Shown: positions 1-7,103 of the stretch, piece after piece
How the letters are laid out: every line of letters starts with the position of its first letter
Position numbering within the stretch: position 1 is the stretch's first letter
Assembly (NCBI GenBank): GCA_039812545.1
Contig: JBDIAR010000018.1
Coordinates: 1-27,962 of the forward strand
Direction of reading: 5' to 3'
Source of the DNA: JBDIAR01 sp039812545
Lineage (GTDB): Bacteria; Actinomycetota; Actinomycetes; Actinomycetales; Dermatophilaceae
DNA length: 27,962 nucleotides
Translations under genes and position numbers: made by a program
The notes under the pieces: model-generated
Databases searched by the model: none
Told to the model about the DNA's origin: nothing
What the model saw: only the letters and a program-made list of their open reading frames with translations

Positions 1-13
1 CATCTGGCACGAT

Positions 14-1567
14 GTGCCGGTGAGCGAGGAACAGAAGAAGTCGCCGAGCCGGGCCAAGCCGGCCTCCCAGGAGTTCCGGGCCTTCGTGGCGCAGGGCTGG
101 GCGCCACGATCGCCGGAGCTACCCGAACTAAGCGAGGCCGCCTCGTATGCCGCGCCCCGCCGGACCGCGTTGGCCGCCCGGTTCCCCGGCGAACGGCTCG
201 TCATCCCCGCCGGCGGCCTGAAGGTGCGCAGCAACGACTGCGACTACGTGTTCCGGCCGCACAGCGCGTTCGCCCACCTGACCGGTCTCGGCGGGGATCG
301 AGAGCCCGATGCGGTGCTCGTGCTCGAACCCACCGACGACCACGGGGGCCACGAGGCGGTCCTCTACTTCCGGCCGCTGGCCGACCGGGACACCGAGGAA
401 TTCTTCGGCGACGCCCGCTACGGCGAGTTCTGGGTCGGATCCCGCCCCACCCTGGCGTCGATGACCGCCGAGACCGGCCTGACCGCCCGGCACATCGACG
501 AATACGCGAATGCCGTGGGTAAAGACGCGGGGGTCGTCGGCATACGGATCATCCGCGACGCGGACCGGACCCTGGCCACCCAACTCGACCAGATCAGGGC
601 CGCCGCGGGGGCCTTCGTCACCGAGTCCGCCACCACCGAGGCCGCCACCACCACCGAAGAAGTCGCCACGACCGAGCAACTCGACGACGAGCTCGCGGCA
701 TACGCCTCGGTCATGCGGATGACCAAGGACGAGTGGGAGGTCGGGCAGATGCGCTCGGCCATCGACGGGACCCGGCGCGGGTTCGAGGCGGTCATCGCCG
801 ACCTGCCAGAGGCGGTCCGCCGCGGCCGCGGGGAGCGTTGGGTGGAGGGGGTGTTCGGCCTGCACGCACGGCACCACGGCAACGGCATCGGGTACGACTC
901 GATCTGCGCCAGCGGCGACCACGCCAACACCCTGCACTGGATCAAGAACACCGGCGAGATCCGGCCCGGCGACCTGCTCCTGCTCGACGCCGGCGTCGAG
1001 GTCGACTCACTGTTCACCGCGGACATCACCCGCACCCTGCCGGTCAGCGGCACCTTCAGCCCGGCCCAGCGCGAGATCTACGACGCCGTGTATGCCGCTC
1101 AGCAGGCGGGAATCGCCGCAGTCAAGCCGGGCAACAAGTTCTCCGACATCCACGACGCCGCGATCCGGGTCATCGCCGAGCACCTCCACCGCTGGGGGCT
1201 GTTGCCCGAAGGAATCGACGTCGAGGCCACCTTGGACGCCGATCACGGCCAGTACCACCGGCGCTGGATGGTCCACGGCACCAGTCACCACTTGGGCATC
1301 GACGTCCACGACTGCGCGCTCGCCACCCGCGAGGAGTACCTCGACGCCGAGTTGCGTCCCGGGATGATCCTCACCGTCGAACCCGGCCTCTACTTCAAGG
1401 CCGACGACCTGCTGGCCCCGGAACGGTTCCGGGGCAACGGGGTTCGCATCGAGGACGACGTGCTGGTCACCGACGACGGCTGCGAGGTGCTGTCCGCCGC
1501 GATCCCGAGTACGGCCGACGACGTCGAGGCCTGGATCGCCCGGATCCGATCGGGCGCCGGCGACTGA
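14..1567 (+). CDS. pepP: Xaa-Pro aminopeptidase (aminopeptidase P, M24B family)
   Basis: Cytosolic dimetal peptidase that removes an N-terminal residue preceding proline. Residues ~45-230 form the AMP_N domain and ~235-510 the pita-bread M24 domain. The five expected metal ligands are visible: D325 and D337 (DAG...TADITRT), H425 (HGTSHHLG), E456 (TVEPGLY) and E480 (RIEDD). Length (517 aa) is slightly above the E. coli enzyme (~440 aa), from an N-terminal extension and a Thr/Glu-rich stretch at residues ~204-226 between the domains. The start is uncertain. GTG at 14 is the first in-frame start in the window, but the frame is open to the left edge, so the true start could lie outside; GTG at 20 is an alternative. 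It is convergent with the next gene, 34 bp away. Both TAT codons (Y45, Y360) and the only ATA codon (I177) lie inside copies of the window-wide heptamer. Confidence 0.93.
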   Translation: MPVSEEQKKSPSRAKPASQEFRAFVAQGWAPRSPELPELSEAASYAAPRRTALAARFPGERLVIPAGGLKVRSNDCDYVFRPHSAFAHLTGLGGDREPDAVLVLEPTDDHGGHEAVLYFRPLADRDTEEFFGDARYGEFWVGSRPTLASMTAETGLTARHIDEYANAVGKDAGVVGIRIIRDADRTLATQLDQIRAAAGAFVTESATTEAATTTEEVATTEQLDDELAAYASVMRMTKDEWEVGQMRSAIDGTRRGFEAVIADLPEAVRRGRGERWVEGVFGLHARHHGNGIGYDSICASGDHANTLHWIKNTGEIRPGDLLLLDAGVEVDSLFTADITRTLPVSGTFSPAQREIYDAVYAAQQAGIAAVKPGNKFSDIHDAAIRVIAEHLHRWGLLPEGIDVEATLDADHGQYHRRWMVHGTSHHLGIDVHDCALATREEYLDAELRPGMILTVEPGLYFKADDLLAPERFRGNGVRIEDDVLVTDDGCEVLSAAIPSTADDVEAWIARIRSGAGD

Positions 1568-1601
1568 GGCCGCCGGCGGACCGAGCTCAGGGCCGGCCGG
1601 C

Positions 1602-2888
1602 TCATGGCAGCGCGGGCGCCACGGCCTTGATCGCCGCCACGACCGCCGACCCGTCCGGGGCCTGTAGCTGTATCCCCAGCACCTCCGGCCGGCAGCCGGG
1701 CAGCACGTCGACGTAGACCGAACCGCCGTTCGCGTAGTCCATCGCCACCCGGTACGACGTCGGCCGGATCTTGCCGCCGTCCGGCCCCTGGCAGGTCTGC
1801 GACCCCGGCGTGCCGGGCAGGGCCCGTAGCGCCCGGAGCACCGGCCCCGCCTGGTCGGCACTGAGGCGGACGCTCGGCTGAACCGGCTGCTGGTCGGTCG
1901 AGCTCACCGCCGTGTTCGGGTCGTATGCCGGTGTCGCGCAGATCGTGACGGTCACCGGTTCGCCGGGCGCCAGCGAGTCCTCTTGCCCCTTCTGTCCGTA
2001 TGCCGCCCGTGGGTAGCACCCGGTCGTGCGGGCGTTCAGCGCGGCCGTCCCCAGCCAGGTCCGGCTCGCGAAGGCCGAGGCGAACACCTCGCCGTAGCCG
2101 GACGAGGAGGTGTACTCCCCGTTGGTCGATCCGTCGCAGTGGTTCGGCTCGACGTCGGCGCGCACCCAGACGACGCCACCGGCATACTCCAGACCGAGCA
2201 GGTATGCCGTGCGACCCCCGCCGATCATTGTGCACGTCCGCGGGACGCCGCTGTCCCGAGGCGCGGTGGCGAGGTCGGTGGCGAGCGTCGCAAGCCCGGA
2301 GGACAGCACGGTGCGACCCCACAACACGCCACCCGACGGCGGGACCGGGATCGGGTAGGGGCGGGCACCGGGCGGCGCGGTGTTCGGGCCCACGACGACC
2401 GGGTCGACCGGGAAGCGGCAGATCACCGCGGCGGCGGGTGCACCGGCGGGAACCAGCCCGGTCGGAGACGCCAGCCTGTTTGCCGGTTTCGGGACCCAGG
2501 AGAAGTCGCCGACGGGGACGCTCGTCGGACACTGCGGATGCCCGTCGGCGATGTTCCCGGACGGCTTGGCCGTGGGCCCGGATCCCACCGGGGTCTGCGG
2601 CGGGTCGTCCGGCTGCACCTTGACGGCCACTCCCGAAGATCCCGGCGAACTCCCGGAGGAAGGCGGGGCCGGCTCGATGGTCCCGATCGCTCCCACCCCC
2701 TGGGTCGGGGGCAGCGGGGGCACGACGCGACGGTCGTCGCCGCGCGTCCCGATGACGACCGCGGTCACGATGCCCGCGGTCGCGAGGGTGGCGACGGCCA
2801 CGGCCGCGACCCTGGTCCGGGTCGAGCGGGCCAGTCCGGAGACCGAGTTCTCGGTGCTGCCGTTCGGTGGCGGCTCTTGCTGGCTCAT
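1602..2888 (-). CDS. membrane-anchored protein with two four-cysteine extracytoplasmic modules
   Basis: No family name recognised. A short cytoplasmic N-terminus is followed by one transmembrane helix (residues ~28-46), a Pro/Ser/Gly-rich linker (~55-115), and two tandem copies of one module, ~118-285 and ~289-428. Each copy has four cysteines (C120, C157, C219, C251; C291, C317, C366, C399) and a late signature of the form Y-x-L-x-L-x-YAxG-x(3-4)-VWV/VYV. The first copy also shares SWVP...LVPxxxPAAAxxC with the sigma-factor partner at 3689-4462, which carries one copy. The module is presumably outside the membrane with two disulfides (inference). An AGGAG ribosome site precedes the ATG by 6 nt. 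Function is unknown; a sensing or anti-sigma-like role is suggested only by the resemblance. Confidence 0.85.
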   Translation of the reverse strand: MSQQEPPPNGSTENSVSGLARSTRTRVAAVAVATLATAGIVTAVVIGTRGDDRRVVPPLPPTQGVGAIGTIEPAPPSSGSSPGSSGVAVKVQPDDPPQTPVGSGPTAKPSGNIADGHPQCPTSVPVGDFSWVPKPANRLASPTGLVPAGAPAAAVICRFPVDPVVVGPNTAPPGARPYPIPVPPSGGVLWGRTVLSSGLATLATDLATAPRDSGVPRTCTMIGGGRTAYLLGLEYAGGVVWVRADVEPNHCDGSTNGEYTSSSGYGEVFASAFASRTWLGTAALNARTTGCYPRAAYGQKGQEDSLAPGEPVTVTICATPAYDPNTAVSSTDQQPVQPSVRLSADQAGPVLRALRALPGTPGSQTCQGPDGGKIRPTSYRVAMDYANGGSVYVDVLPGCRPEVLGIQLQAPDGSAVVAAIKAVAPALP

Positions 2889-3035
2889 GCGGCACTCCTG
2901 CGGTCGATGCCCGTGCGGCTCGGTGATCCTGTCAGTCCTGGAACCACCTGATCACCGCCCGGGTTGCACGACGCCGCGCGCCGGTCCCGCTGGGCCGGAA
3001 CACCTCCGAACCGCGTAGATCGGTGGGCGCGCCAG

Positions 3036-3425
3036 TCACCAGGTGAGGATGTTCGGCGCCGGCAGACCCTTGAAAACGGAGTCGACGGTGACCAGCACAG
3101 CCCTCTCGTGGATGGCCTGCGCGGCGAGGAGGCGATCGAAGGGATCTCGGTGCTCCCAACCCATCGTCCCGGCGGTGATCGCAGGTCCGCTCGTGAGGTC
3201 GAGCTCGAGCGCTCCGATGTCGGACATCCGCCGCGACCAATCCGCGAGTAATCCGACGTCCACGAGCTTGCCCAATCGAGTCTTCGTCGCAACCTCCATC
3301 GCCGAGACGGACGAGACGAGGAGCTCGGCCTCTCGGTCGGCCAGCCGGTCACGGATCGCTACAGGGACCCGGCTCGGTTCGCCGATGAGCCAGAGAACGA
3401 CGTGGGTGTCGAGGAGGTACCTCAC
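3036..3425 (-). CDS. vapC: VapC-type PIN-domain toxin (putative ribonuclease)
   Basis: A 129-residue PIN-domain protein, expected to be a Mg2+-dependent endoribonuclease held inactive by the antitoxin encoded just upstream. The N-terminal RYLLDTHVVLWL signature gives the first acidic residue (D6). E44 (SAMEVATK), D94/D97 (HRDPFDRLLAAQA) and D115 (LVTVDSVF) complete the usual acidic site, so the enzyme looks intact. I chose the GTG at 3425 because it overlaps the antitoxin TGA as GTGA, the typical coupled arrangement, and gives the canonical MRYLLDTH start. GTG at 3431 would add two residues. RNA target cannot be predicted. The family and pairing are clear; the toxin activity is inferred. Confidence 0.92.
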   Translation of the reverse strand: MRYLLDTHVVLWLIGEPSRVPVAIRDRLADREAELLVSSVSAMEVATKTRLGKLVDVGLLADWSRRMSDIGALELDLTSGPAITAGTMGWEHRDPFDRLLAAQAIHERAVLVTVDSVFKGLPAPNILTW

Positions 3426-3643
3426 TCCCACGCGGCCACCTCATCCTCGGGGAGCGGCTCGTCGAAGTCGTCGGGGACGACGAACTCCATCGAGCCGAAC
3501 TGCCGGGCCGCCGGCGCCGACACGGGCACGAGCCTGGCGACCGGCCTGTCCCCGCGCAGGATCGTCACCTCGCCGCCCTCCTCAACCTCGTGCAGGAGAC
3601 GCGATAGGTGCGTCTTGGCCACCTGAACCGTATAGCTGCTCAT
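3422..3643 (-). CDS. Phd/YefM-family antitoxin
   Basis: A 73-residue antitoxin. The N-terminal half (TVQVAKTHLSRLLHEVEEGGEVTILRGDRPVARLVP) is the Phd/YefM DNA-binding and dimerisation fold. The acidic C-terminal tail (PDDFDEPLPEDEVAAWE) is the likely toxin-wrapping segment. The ATG at 3643 is preferred over an in-frame TTG at 3664: the TTG lies inside the operator palindrome, and the ATG sits 6 nt after a -10-like hexamer, as in a leaderless transcript. It overlaps vapC by GTGA, so the two are translationally coupled. Autorepression by the antitoxin or the toxin-antitoxin complex at the palindrome at 3656-3679 is the expected regulation for this family. Confidence 0.9.
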   Translation of the reverse strand: MSSYTVQVAKTHLSRLLHEVEEGGEVTILRGDRPVARLVPVSAPAARQFGSMEFVVPDDFDEPLPEDEVAAWE

Positions 3644-3649
3644 CCGCCC

Positions 3650-3679
3650 AGTCTGGTTGACCAAGTCACCTTGGTCAAC
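3650..3679 (-). promoter_or_regulatory. toxin-antitoxin promoter with embedded palindromic operator
   Basis: The sequence has a perfect inverted repeat, GTTGACCAAG-N4-CTTGGTCAAC (3656-3679), directly upstream of the antitoxin ATG. Read on the minus strand, its right arm supplies TTGACC as a -35, followed by a 17-nt spacer and CAGACT (3650-3655) as -10, then 6 nt to the ATG. Binding of the antitoxin would therefore cover the -35 and most of the spacer. The operator role is inferred from position and symmetry. Confidence 0.72.
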
Positions 3680-3688
3680 TTTTGCCGG

Positions 3689-4462
3689 TCAGCGCCAGCG
3701 GCCGGTCGCGAGAACGGCCTGCAGTCGATCGGCGGGCAGGGCGACCGAGGTCGTCGAATAGCCGATCGTGAACCCGCCGCAGGCATCGGTCATCCCGACC
3801 CACGCATCCGAACCGTCGGCATACCGCAGATGAAGCAGGTAGCGCGCCGGGTTCGCCGAGCCGCTGGATGGTGGGCTGGGTGGGCTGGGTGGGCTGGGGC
3901 ACGGCCGCGGCGCGGCCGTCGGCAGCGCGTTGAGGTCCGTGGCGATGGCGCCGAGGCCCGCCCTGATCTCGACCGAACGCGCCAAGGTCAAGGTGCCGGG
4001 GACCCCCGCGACGCCGGTATAGCTGCACAGCCGAGCCGCGGCCGGCGTGCTGGTGGGCACCAACCGACCGGCGGAGGTCGACGTCCCGAGCGGCACCCAC
4101 GAGGCGTCGGTCCCGGAGATCAGCGGCGGGCAGTCCGGGGCGCCGGCGACCTGCGGCTGCGGCTGCTGGGCTCCGCCCTCGGCGTCTGCCGAGGCGTCCT
4201 TCGGGGCGCTCTGCACGCGATCGTTCTCCCGAGACGCGGCACCGGCCGAGGCCGTCGACGTGGACGAGTTCCCGCCCTGCGTCAGGATCGCCCAGGACAC
4301 CGGGGCGACGACCGCCATCACGACGAGGGCACCGGCGGCCCGGCGGCGGGCGTCGCGGCGGGCCCGCACCCCACGGGCGACGCTGTCGACGGAGACCCCG
4401 TCGCCCACCTCCGACGCGGAGGCGCGCAACCGGCGGACCACCGGGTCGACTTCGTCGGACAT
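3689..4462 (-). CDS. putative membrane anti-sigma / sigma-partner protein with one four-cysteine module
   Basis: A 257-aa protein with an N-terminal ~42-residue cytoplasmic segment rich in Arg, one transmembrane helix (~43-60), a Ser/Thr/Ala-rich linker, and an outer domain (~108-257). The outer domain shares SWVP...LVPxxxPAAAxxC and the YLLHLRYADG...WV region with the protein at 1602-2888, including four cysteines (C111, C146, C188, C228). The ATG at 4462 is one nucleotide after the TGA of the sigma factor gene, so the two are tightly coupled. That arrangement is typical of ECF sigma/anti-sigma pairs. No zinc-finger HxxxCxxC anti-sigma motif is visible in the cytoplasmic segment, so the anti-sigma role is inference from context. 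A Pro/Ser stretch at residues ~189-200 is encoded by a 9-bp tandem repeat. Confidence 0.82.
   Translation of the reverse strand: MSDEVDPVVRRLRASASEVGDGVSVDSVARGVRARRDARRRAAGALVVMAVVAPVSWAILTQGGNSSTSTASAGAASRENDRVQSAPKDASADAEGGAQQPQPQVAGAPDCPPLISGTDASWVPLGTSTSAGRLVPTSTPAAARLCSYTGVAGVPGTLTLARSVEIRAGLGAIATDLNALPTAAPRPCPSPPSPPSPPSSGSANPARYLLHLRYADGSDAWVGMTDACGGFTIGYSTTSVALPADRLQAVLATGRWR
3871..3899. repeat. three 9-bp tandem repeats; six G-runs (G-quadruplex candidate)
   Basis: GTGGGCTGG is repeated three times at 3871-3897. The + strand carries six runs of three or more G (3873-3875, 3878-3880, 3882-3884, 3887-3889, 3891-3893, 3896-3899) separated by T or CT, a strong quadruplex pattern. The + strand is the template strand for the gene at 3689-4462. 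The repeat encodes its PSPPSPPSPP linker, so copy-number changes would stay in frame. Confidence 0.75.
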
Positions 4463-4463
4463 G

Positions 4464-5006
4464 TCAGGGCCTCCCCTCGTCGTCGCCGAGGTAATCCCGA
4501 AGCTTGGCCAACCCGCGGGCCGATTGACTCTTCACGTTGCCCTCACTGGTCCCCACGATGCGGGCGACCTCCTCGACCGACAGGTCGTCGACATAGCGCA
4601 GCACGACGATCTGGCGCTGTCCGCGTGGCAGTCGGGCCAGTGCGGCGGCGAGGACCATCTTGTCCTCGACCGCGCGCTCGCCCGAGCGTTCGGAGACGGC
4701 CGCCACCCCGGAGCCGGCCAGCGAGGCGGCACTGCGCCGTGGTTCCGGTAGGTCATCGGCGGGCATCTCCCCTCGCCACTTGCGACGCCACCACGAGTTC
4801 TGCAGGTGCACCATGGTCGTGCGCAGGTATGCCTCGGGATGGCCGTCGCGAATCTTCTCCCAGTGCGGCCAGGTGCGCACGAGAGCGGTCTGAACGAGGT
4901 CCTGCGCGAGGTGATGGTCCCCGGTGAGCAGATATGCGCTGTGCACGAGCGCGGGAGATCGCGCCGCAACGAACTCGGCGAAGCCCTCGGGCGCTGCGCT
5001 CGCCAC
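4464..5006 (-). CDS. SigE-family ECF RNA polymerase sigma factor
   Basis: A 180-aa sigma-70 family factor of the actinobacterial SigE-like ECF type. Region 2 is at residues ~8-75 (FAEFVAARSPALVHSAYLLTGD...AQDLVQTALVRTW) and region 4 at ~115-172 (LARLPRGQRQIVVLRYVDDLSVEEVA...GNVKSQSARGLAKLR). I start it at GTG 5006 because a perfect AAGGAGG (5012-5018) lies 5 nt upstream. The longer frame starting at GTG 5024 would translate through that Shine-Dalgarno site. The stop is followed after one base by the start of the membrane protein at 3689-4462, the probable antagonist. Target promoters cannot be read from the window. Confidence 0.93.
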   Translation of the reverse strand: MASAAPEGFAEFVAARSPALVHSAYLLTGDHHLAQDLVQTALVRTWPHWEKIRDGHPEAYLRTTMVHLQNSWWRRKWRGEMPADDLPEPRRSAASLAGSGVAAVSERSGERAVEDKMVLAAALARLPRGQRQIVVLRYVDDLSVEEVARIVGTSEGNVKSQSARGLAKLRDYLGDDEGRP

Positions 5007-5011
5007 GCATC

Positions 5012-5018
5012 CCTCCTT
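5012..5018 (-). promoter_or_regulatory. Shine-Dalgarno site that fixes the sigma factor start
   Basis: AAGGAGG on the minus strand, 5 nt before GTG 5006. It falls inside the longer possible reading frame, which argues for the shorter protein. Confidence 0.8.
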
Positions 5019-5104
5019 CGCCACCAGAACCGGCCGACCCGCCGAGCGGGTTGCACGCCCGCGGCACCGCGATCACGGTGGATCGACGGAACCGGCAGTA
5101 CCCC

Positions 5105-5689
5105 CTACTGTGGCGCGTGCGGTGCGGGCGGCGGGGGCGGGGGCGCCGCCTGAGACGGTTGGGCGGGTTGCTGCACCGGATACCCGGAGATCAGGCCCTC
5201 CTTGACCAGGATGTCGCGGGCGGCCTGGGCGTGCTTGTGCTCGCAGAGCACCTCGTACTTGGTGGCCACGGTCTGGCTCACGGAGGTGAAGTCGCGGGCT
5301 CCGCGGGTGAAGGCATACCCCAGGGCGGACCAGATCATGCCGAACACCGCGCCGCTGAGCGCCGTGAACGCCATCAGGGTGAAACCGTCCTGGCGTTGTC
5401 CGAACATCGCGAACACCAGCCCGACGAAGAGCCCGAGCCACAACCCGCTCATCATCCCGGCGAGCAGCACCCGGCTCCAGGTCAGCCGTCCCGTTACCCG
5501 CTCCAGTTGCTTGAGTTCGGTCCCCACGATGAGGCAATTCTGAACCGGGAACTGGGCGTCGGACAACGCGTCGACGGCTCGCTGGGCGGCGGCATACGTC
5601 TCGAAAGTCCCCAGCGACAGCGGGTACTCCAAGGCGATGGACGGGAAGCCCGGACGGGTGCCGCCAGGTCGGCCGGCCTGCATACTCAT
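5105..5689 (-). CDS. GSP17M-like membrane protein (general stress protein family)
   Basis: A 194-aa protein. The N-terminal domain (~18-70: YPLSLGTFETYAAAQRAVDALSD...VGTELKQLERVTGRL) resembles the general-stress-protein-17M domain. It is followed by two Gly/Ala-rich transmembrane segments (~74-93 and ~104-126), a soluble stretch, and a proline-rich tail (~172-194). The ATG at 5689 sits 6 nt after a GAGAAT -10-like hexamer. No good ribosome site is visible, so a leaderless mRNA is plausible; ATG at 5683 is the alternative. It lies 98 bp upstream of the sigma factor gene on the same strand. The biochemical role is unknown. Some homologues are labelled magnesium transporters, which the sequence does not support. 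Confidence 0.85.
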   Translation of the reverse strand: MSMQAGRPGGTRPGFPSIALEYPLSLGTFETYAAAQRAVDALSDAQFPVQNCLIVGTELKQLERVTGRLTWSRVLLAGMMSGLWLGLFVGLVFAMFGQRQDGFTLMAFTALSGAVFGMIWSALGYAFTRGARDFTSVSQTVATKYEVLCEHKHAQAARDILVKEGLISGYPVQQPAQPSQAAPPPPPPAPHAPQ

Positions 5690-5695
5690 GACGCC

Positions 5696-5701
5696 ATTCT
5701 C
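5696..5701 (-). promoter_or_regulatory. -10-like element for a leaderless start
   Basis: GAGAAT, preceded by TGC (extended -10 style), ends 6 nt before the ATG at 5689. No -35 is evident. Called from pattern only. Confidence 0.45.
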
Positions 5702-5791
5702 GCATCCGGGCGCGGGACAACTCGGACACGGCCGAGGACCGGCGCGGCGGAGTTGCTCACGCGGCGTTCACGAACGCCGCGCCCGGCATAC

Positions 5792-6994
5792 TCAGCCCTT
5801 GAGCTTGTAGTCCTCCAGGAGACGACGGCCGATGATCATCCGCTGGATCTCGGCCGTGCCCTCGCCGATGAGCAGCATCGGCGCCTCGCGGTAGAGCCGC
5901 TCGATCTCGTACTCCTTGGAGTAGCCGTAGCCGCCGTGGATCCGGAAGGAGTCCTCGACGTTCTGCGCGCAGTACTCGGCGGCGAGGTACTTGGCCATGC
6001 CCGCCTCGAGGTCGTTGCGCTGGCCGGCGTCCTTCAGGCGTGCCGCCTTGACCATCATCTGGTGGGCCGCGTCGGCGCGGGTGGCCATCTCGGCGATCCG
6101 GAACAGCACGCCCTGGTGTTCGGCGATCTGCTTGCCGAAGGTCTCGCGCTGTTGGGCGTAGCGGATGCCGAGTTCGAAGGCCCGCATGCCGACGCCGCAG
6201 GCCCGAGCGGCCACGTTGACCCGGCCGACCTCGACGCCGTCCATCATCTGGTAGAAGCCCTTGCCCGGCTCGCCGCCGAGGATCTGGGAGGTGGTCGTCT
6301 TGTAGTTCTGCAGGACGAGTTCGGTGGTGTCGACGCCCTTGTAGCCCATCTTCTCGATCTTGCCGGGCACGGTCAGGCCGGGGGCGGTCTCGCCGAAGCC
6401 GGATTCCTTCTCGCACAGGAAGGTCGACATGTTGCGGTAGACGCTCTTCTCGCCGGTGTCGGTCTTGACGAGGACCGCGACGAGGTTCGACGAACCGCCG
6501 TTGGTGAGCCACATCTTCTGGCCGTTGATCACCCAGTCGTCGCTGTCGCCCTGCCGCACGGCCTTGGTACGGATCGCGGAGACGTCACTGCCGCAGCCGG
6601 GTTCGCTCATCGAGAAGGCGCCGCGGGTCTCGCCGGCCGCCATCTTCGGCAGGTACTTCTGCTTCTGCTCCTCGGTGCCGTGCTGGATGAGCATGTACGC
6701 CACGATGAAGTGGGTGTTGATGATGCCGCTGACCGACATCCAGCCGCGGGCGATCTCCTCCACGCACAGCGCGTAGGTGAGCAGGGACTCGCCCAGGCCG
6801 CCGTACTCCTCGGGGATCATCAGCCCGAAGATCCCCATCTCCTTCATCTGGTCGACGATCGCCTGCGGGTACTCGTCCGCGTGCTCCAACTCGTTGGCCA
6901 CGGGGATGATCTGCTCCTCGACGAACTCGTGGACGAGTCCCAGAAGCTCTTGCTGGGTGTCGGTCAGGCCCTCGGTCGTCTGCAGGCGTCCCAT
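5792..6994 (-). CDS. acyl-CoA dehydrogenase (FAD-dependent)
   Basis: A full-length (400 aa) acyl-CoA dehydrogenase catalysing FAD-dependent alpha,beta-desaturation of an acyl-CoA and passing electrons to ETF. The N-terminal helical domain (~5-115) is followed by the beta domain with the family signatures GAFSMSEPGCGSDVSAIRT and WVINGQKMWLTNGG. The C-terminal domain has RETFGKQIAEHQGVLFRIAEM and YREAPMLLIGEGTAEIQR. The Glu of GEGT (residue 378 from this start) is the predicted catalytic base. I chose ATG 6994 because MGRL.TEGL matches the usual family N-terminus and GAGGTGG lies ~11 nt upstream. GTG 7009 would add five residues. Substrate chain length is not decidable. It is too short and lacks the insert expected for methylsuccinyl-CoA dehydrogenase. 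No electron transfer partner is encoded nearby. Confidence 0.94.
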   Translation of the reverse strand: MGRLQTTEGLTDTQQELLGLVHEFVEEQIIPVANELEHADEYPQAIVDQMKEMGIFGLMIPEEYGGLGESLLTYALCVEEIARGWMSVSGIINTHFIVAYMLIQHGTEEQKQKYLPKMAAGETRGAFSMSEPGCGSDVSAIRTKAVRQGDSDDWVINGQKMWLTNGGSSNLVAVLVKTDTGEKSVYRNMSTFLCEKESGFGETAPGLTVPGKIEKMGYKGVDTTELVLQNYKTTTSQILGGEPGKGFYQMMDGVEVGRVNVAARACGVGMRAFELGIRYAQQRETFGKQIAEHQGVLFRIAEMATRADAAHQMMVKAARLKDAGQRNDLEAGMAKYLAAEYCAQNVEDSFRIHGGYGYSKEYEIERLYREAPMLLIGEGTAEIQRMIIGRRLLEDYKLKG

Positions 6995-7031
6995 GATGTG
7001 TATCGCCACCTCGTTGTCGCGGATATTCGGT

Positions 7032-7043
7032 TACTCGCGAGTA
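7032..7043 (-). promoter_or_regulatory. palindromic operator candidate upstream of acyl-CoA dehydrogenase
   Basis: TACTCGCGAGTA is a perfect 12-bp palindrome, 37 nt before the ATG. On the minus strand it lies between TTGGGA (7044-7049, possible -35) and ATATCC (7021-7026, weak -10) at 17-bp spacing, where a repressor would block polymerase. TetR-family regulators of acyl-CoA genes often use such short palindromes. The assignment is inference. Confidence 0.5.
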
Positions 7044-7078
7044 TCCCAAGGTTCGGCGCAAATGACACCCCACCGGGT

Positions 7079-7096
7079 GCGTGGAGTTCGCCACGC
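7079..7096 (-). terminator. short hairpin after the ComB-like gene
   Basis: GCGTGG-N6-CCACGC, an 18-nt hairpin starting 8 nt downstream of the stop of the gene at 7104-7940. It has a six-base-pair stem and no U tract, so it is a weak candidate. Confidence 0.35.
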
Positions 7097-7103
7097 CGTT
7101 ACG

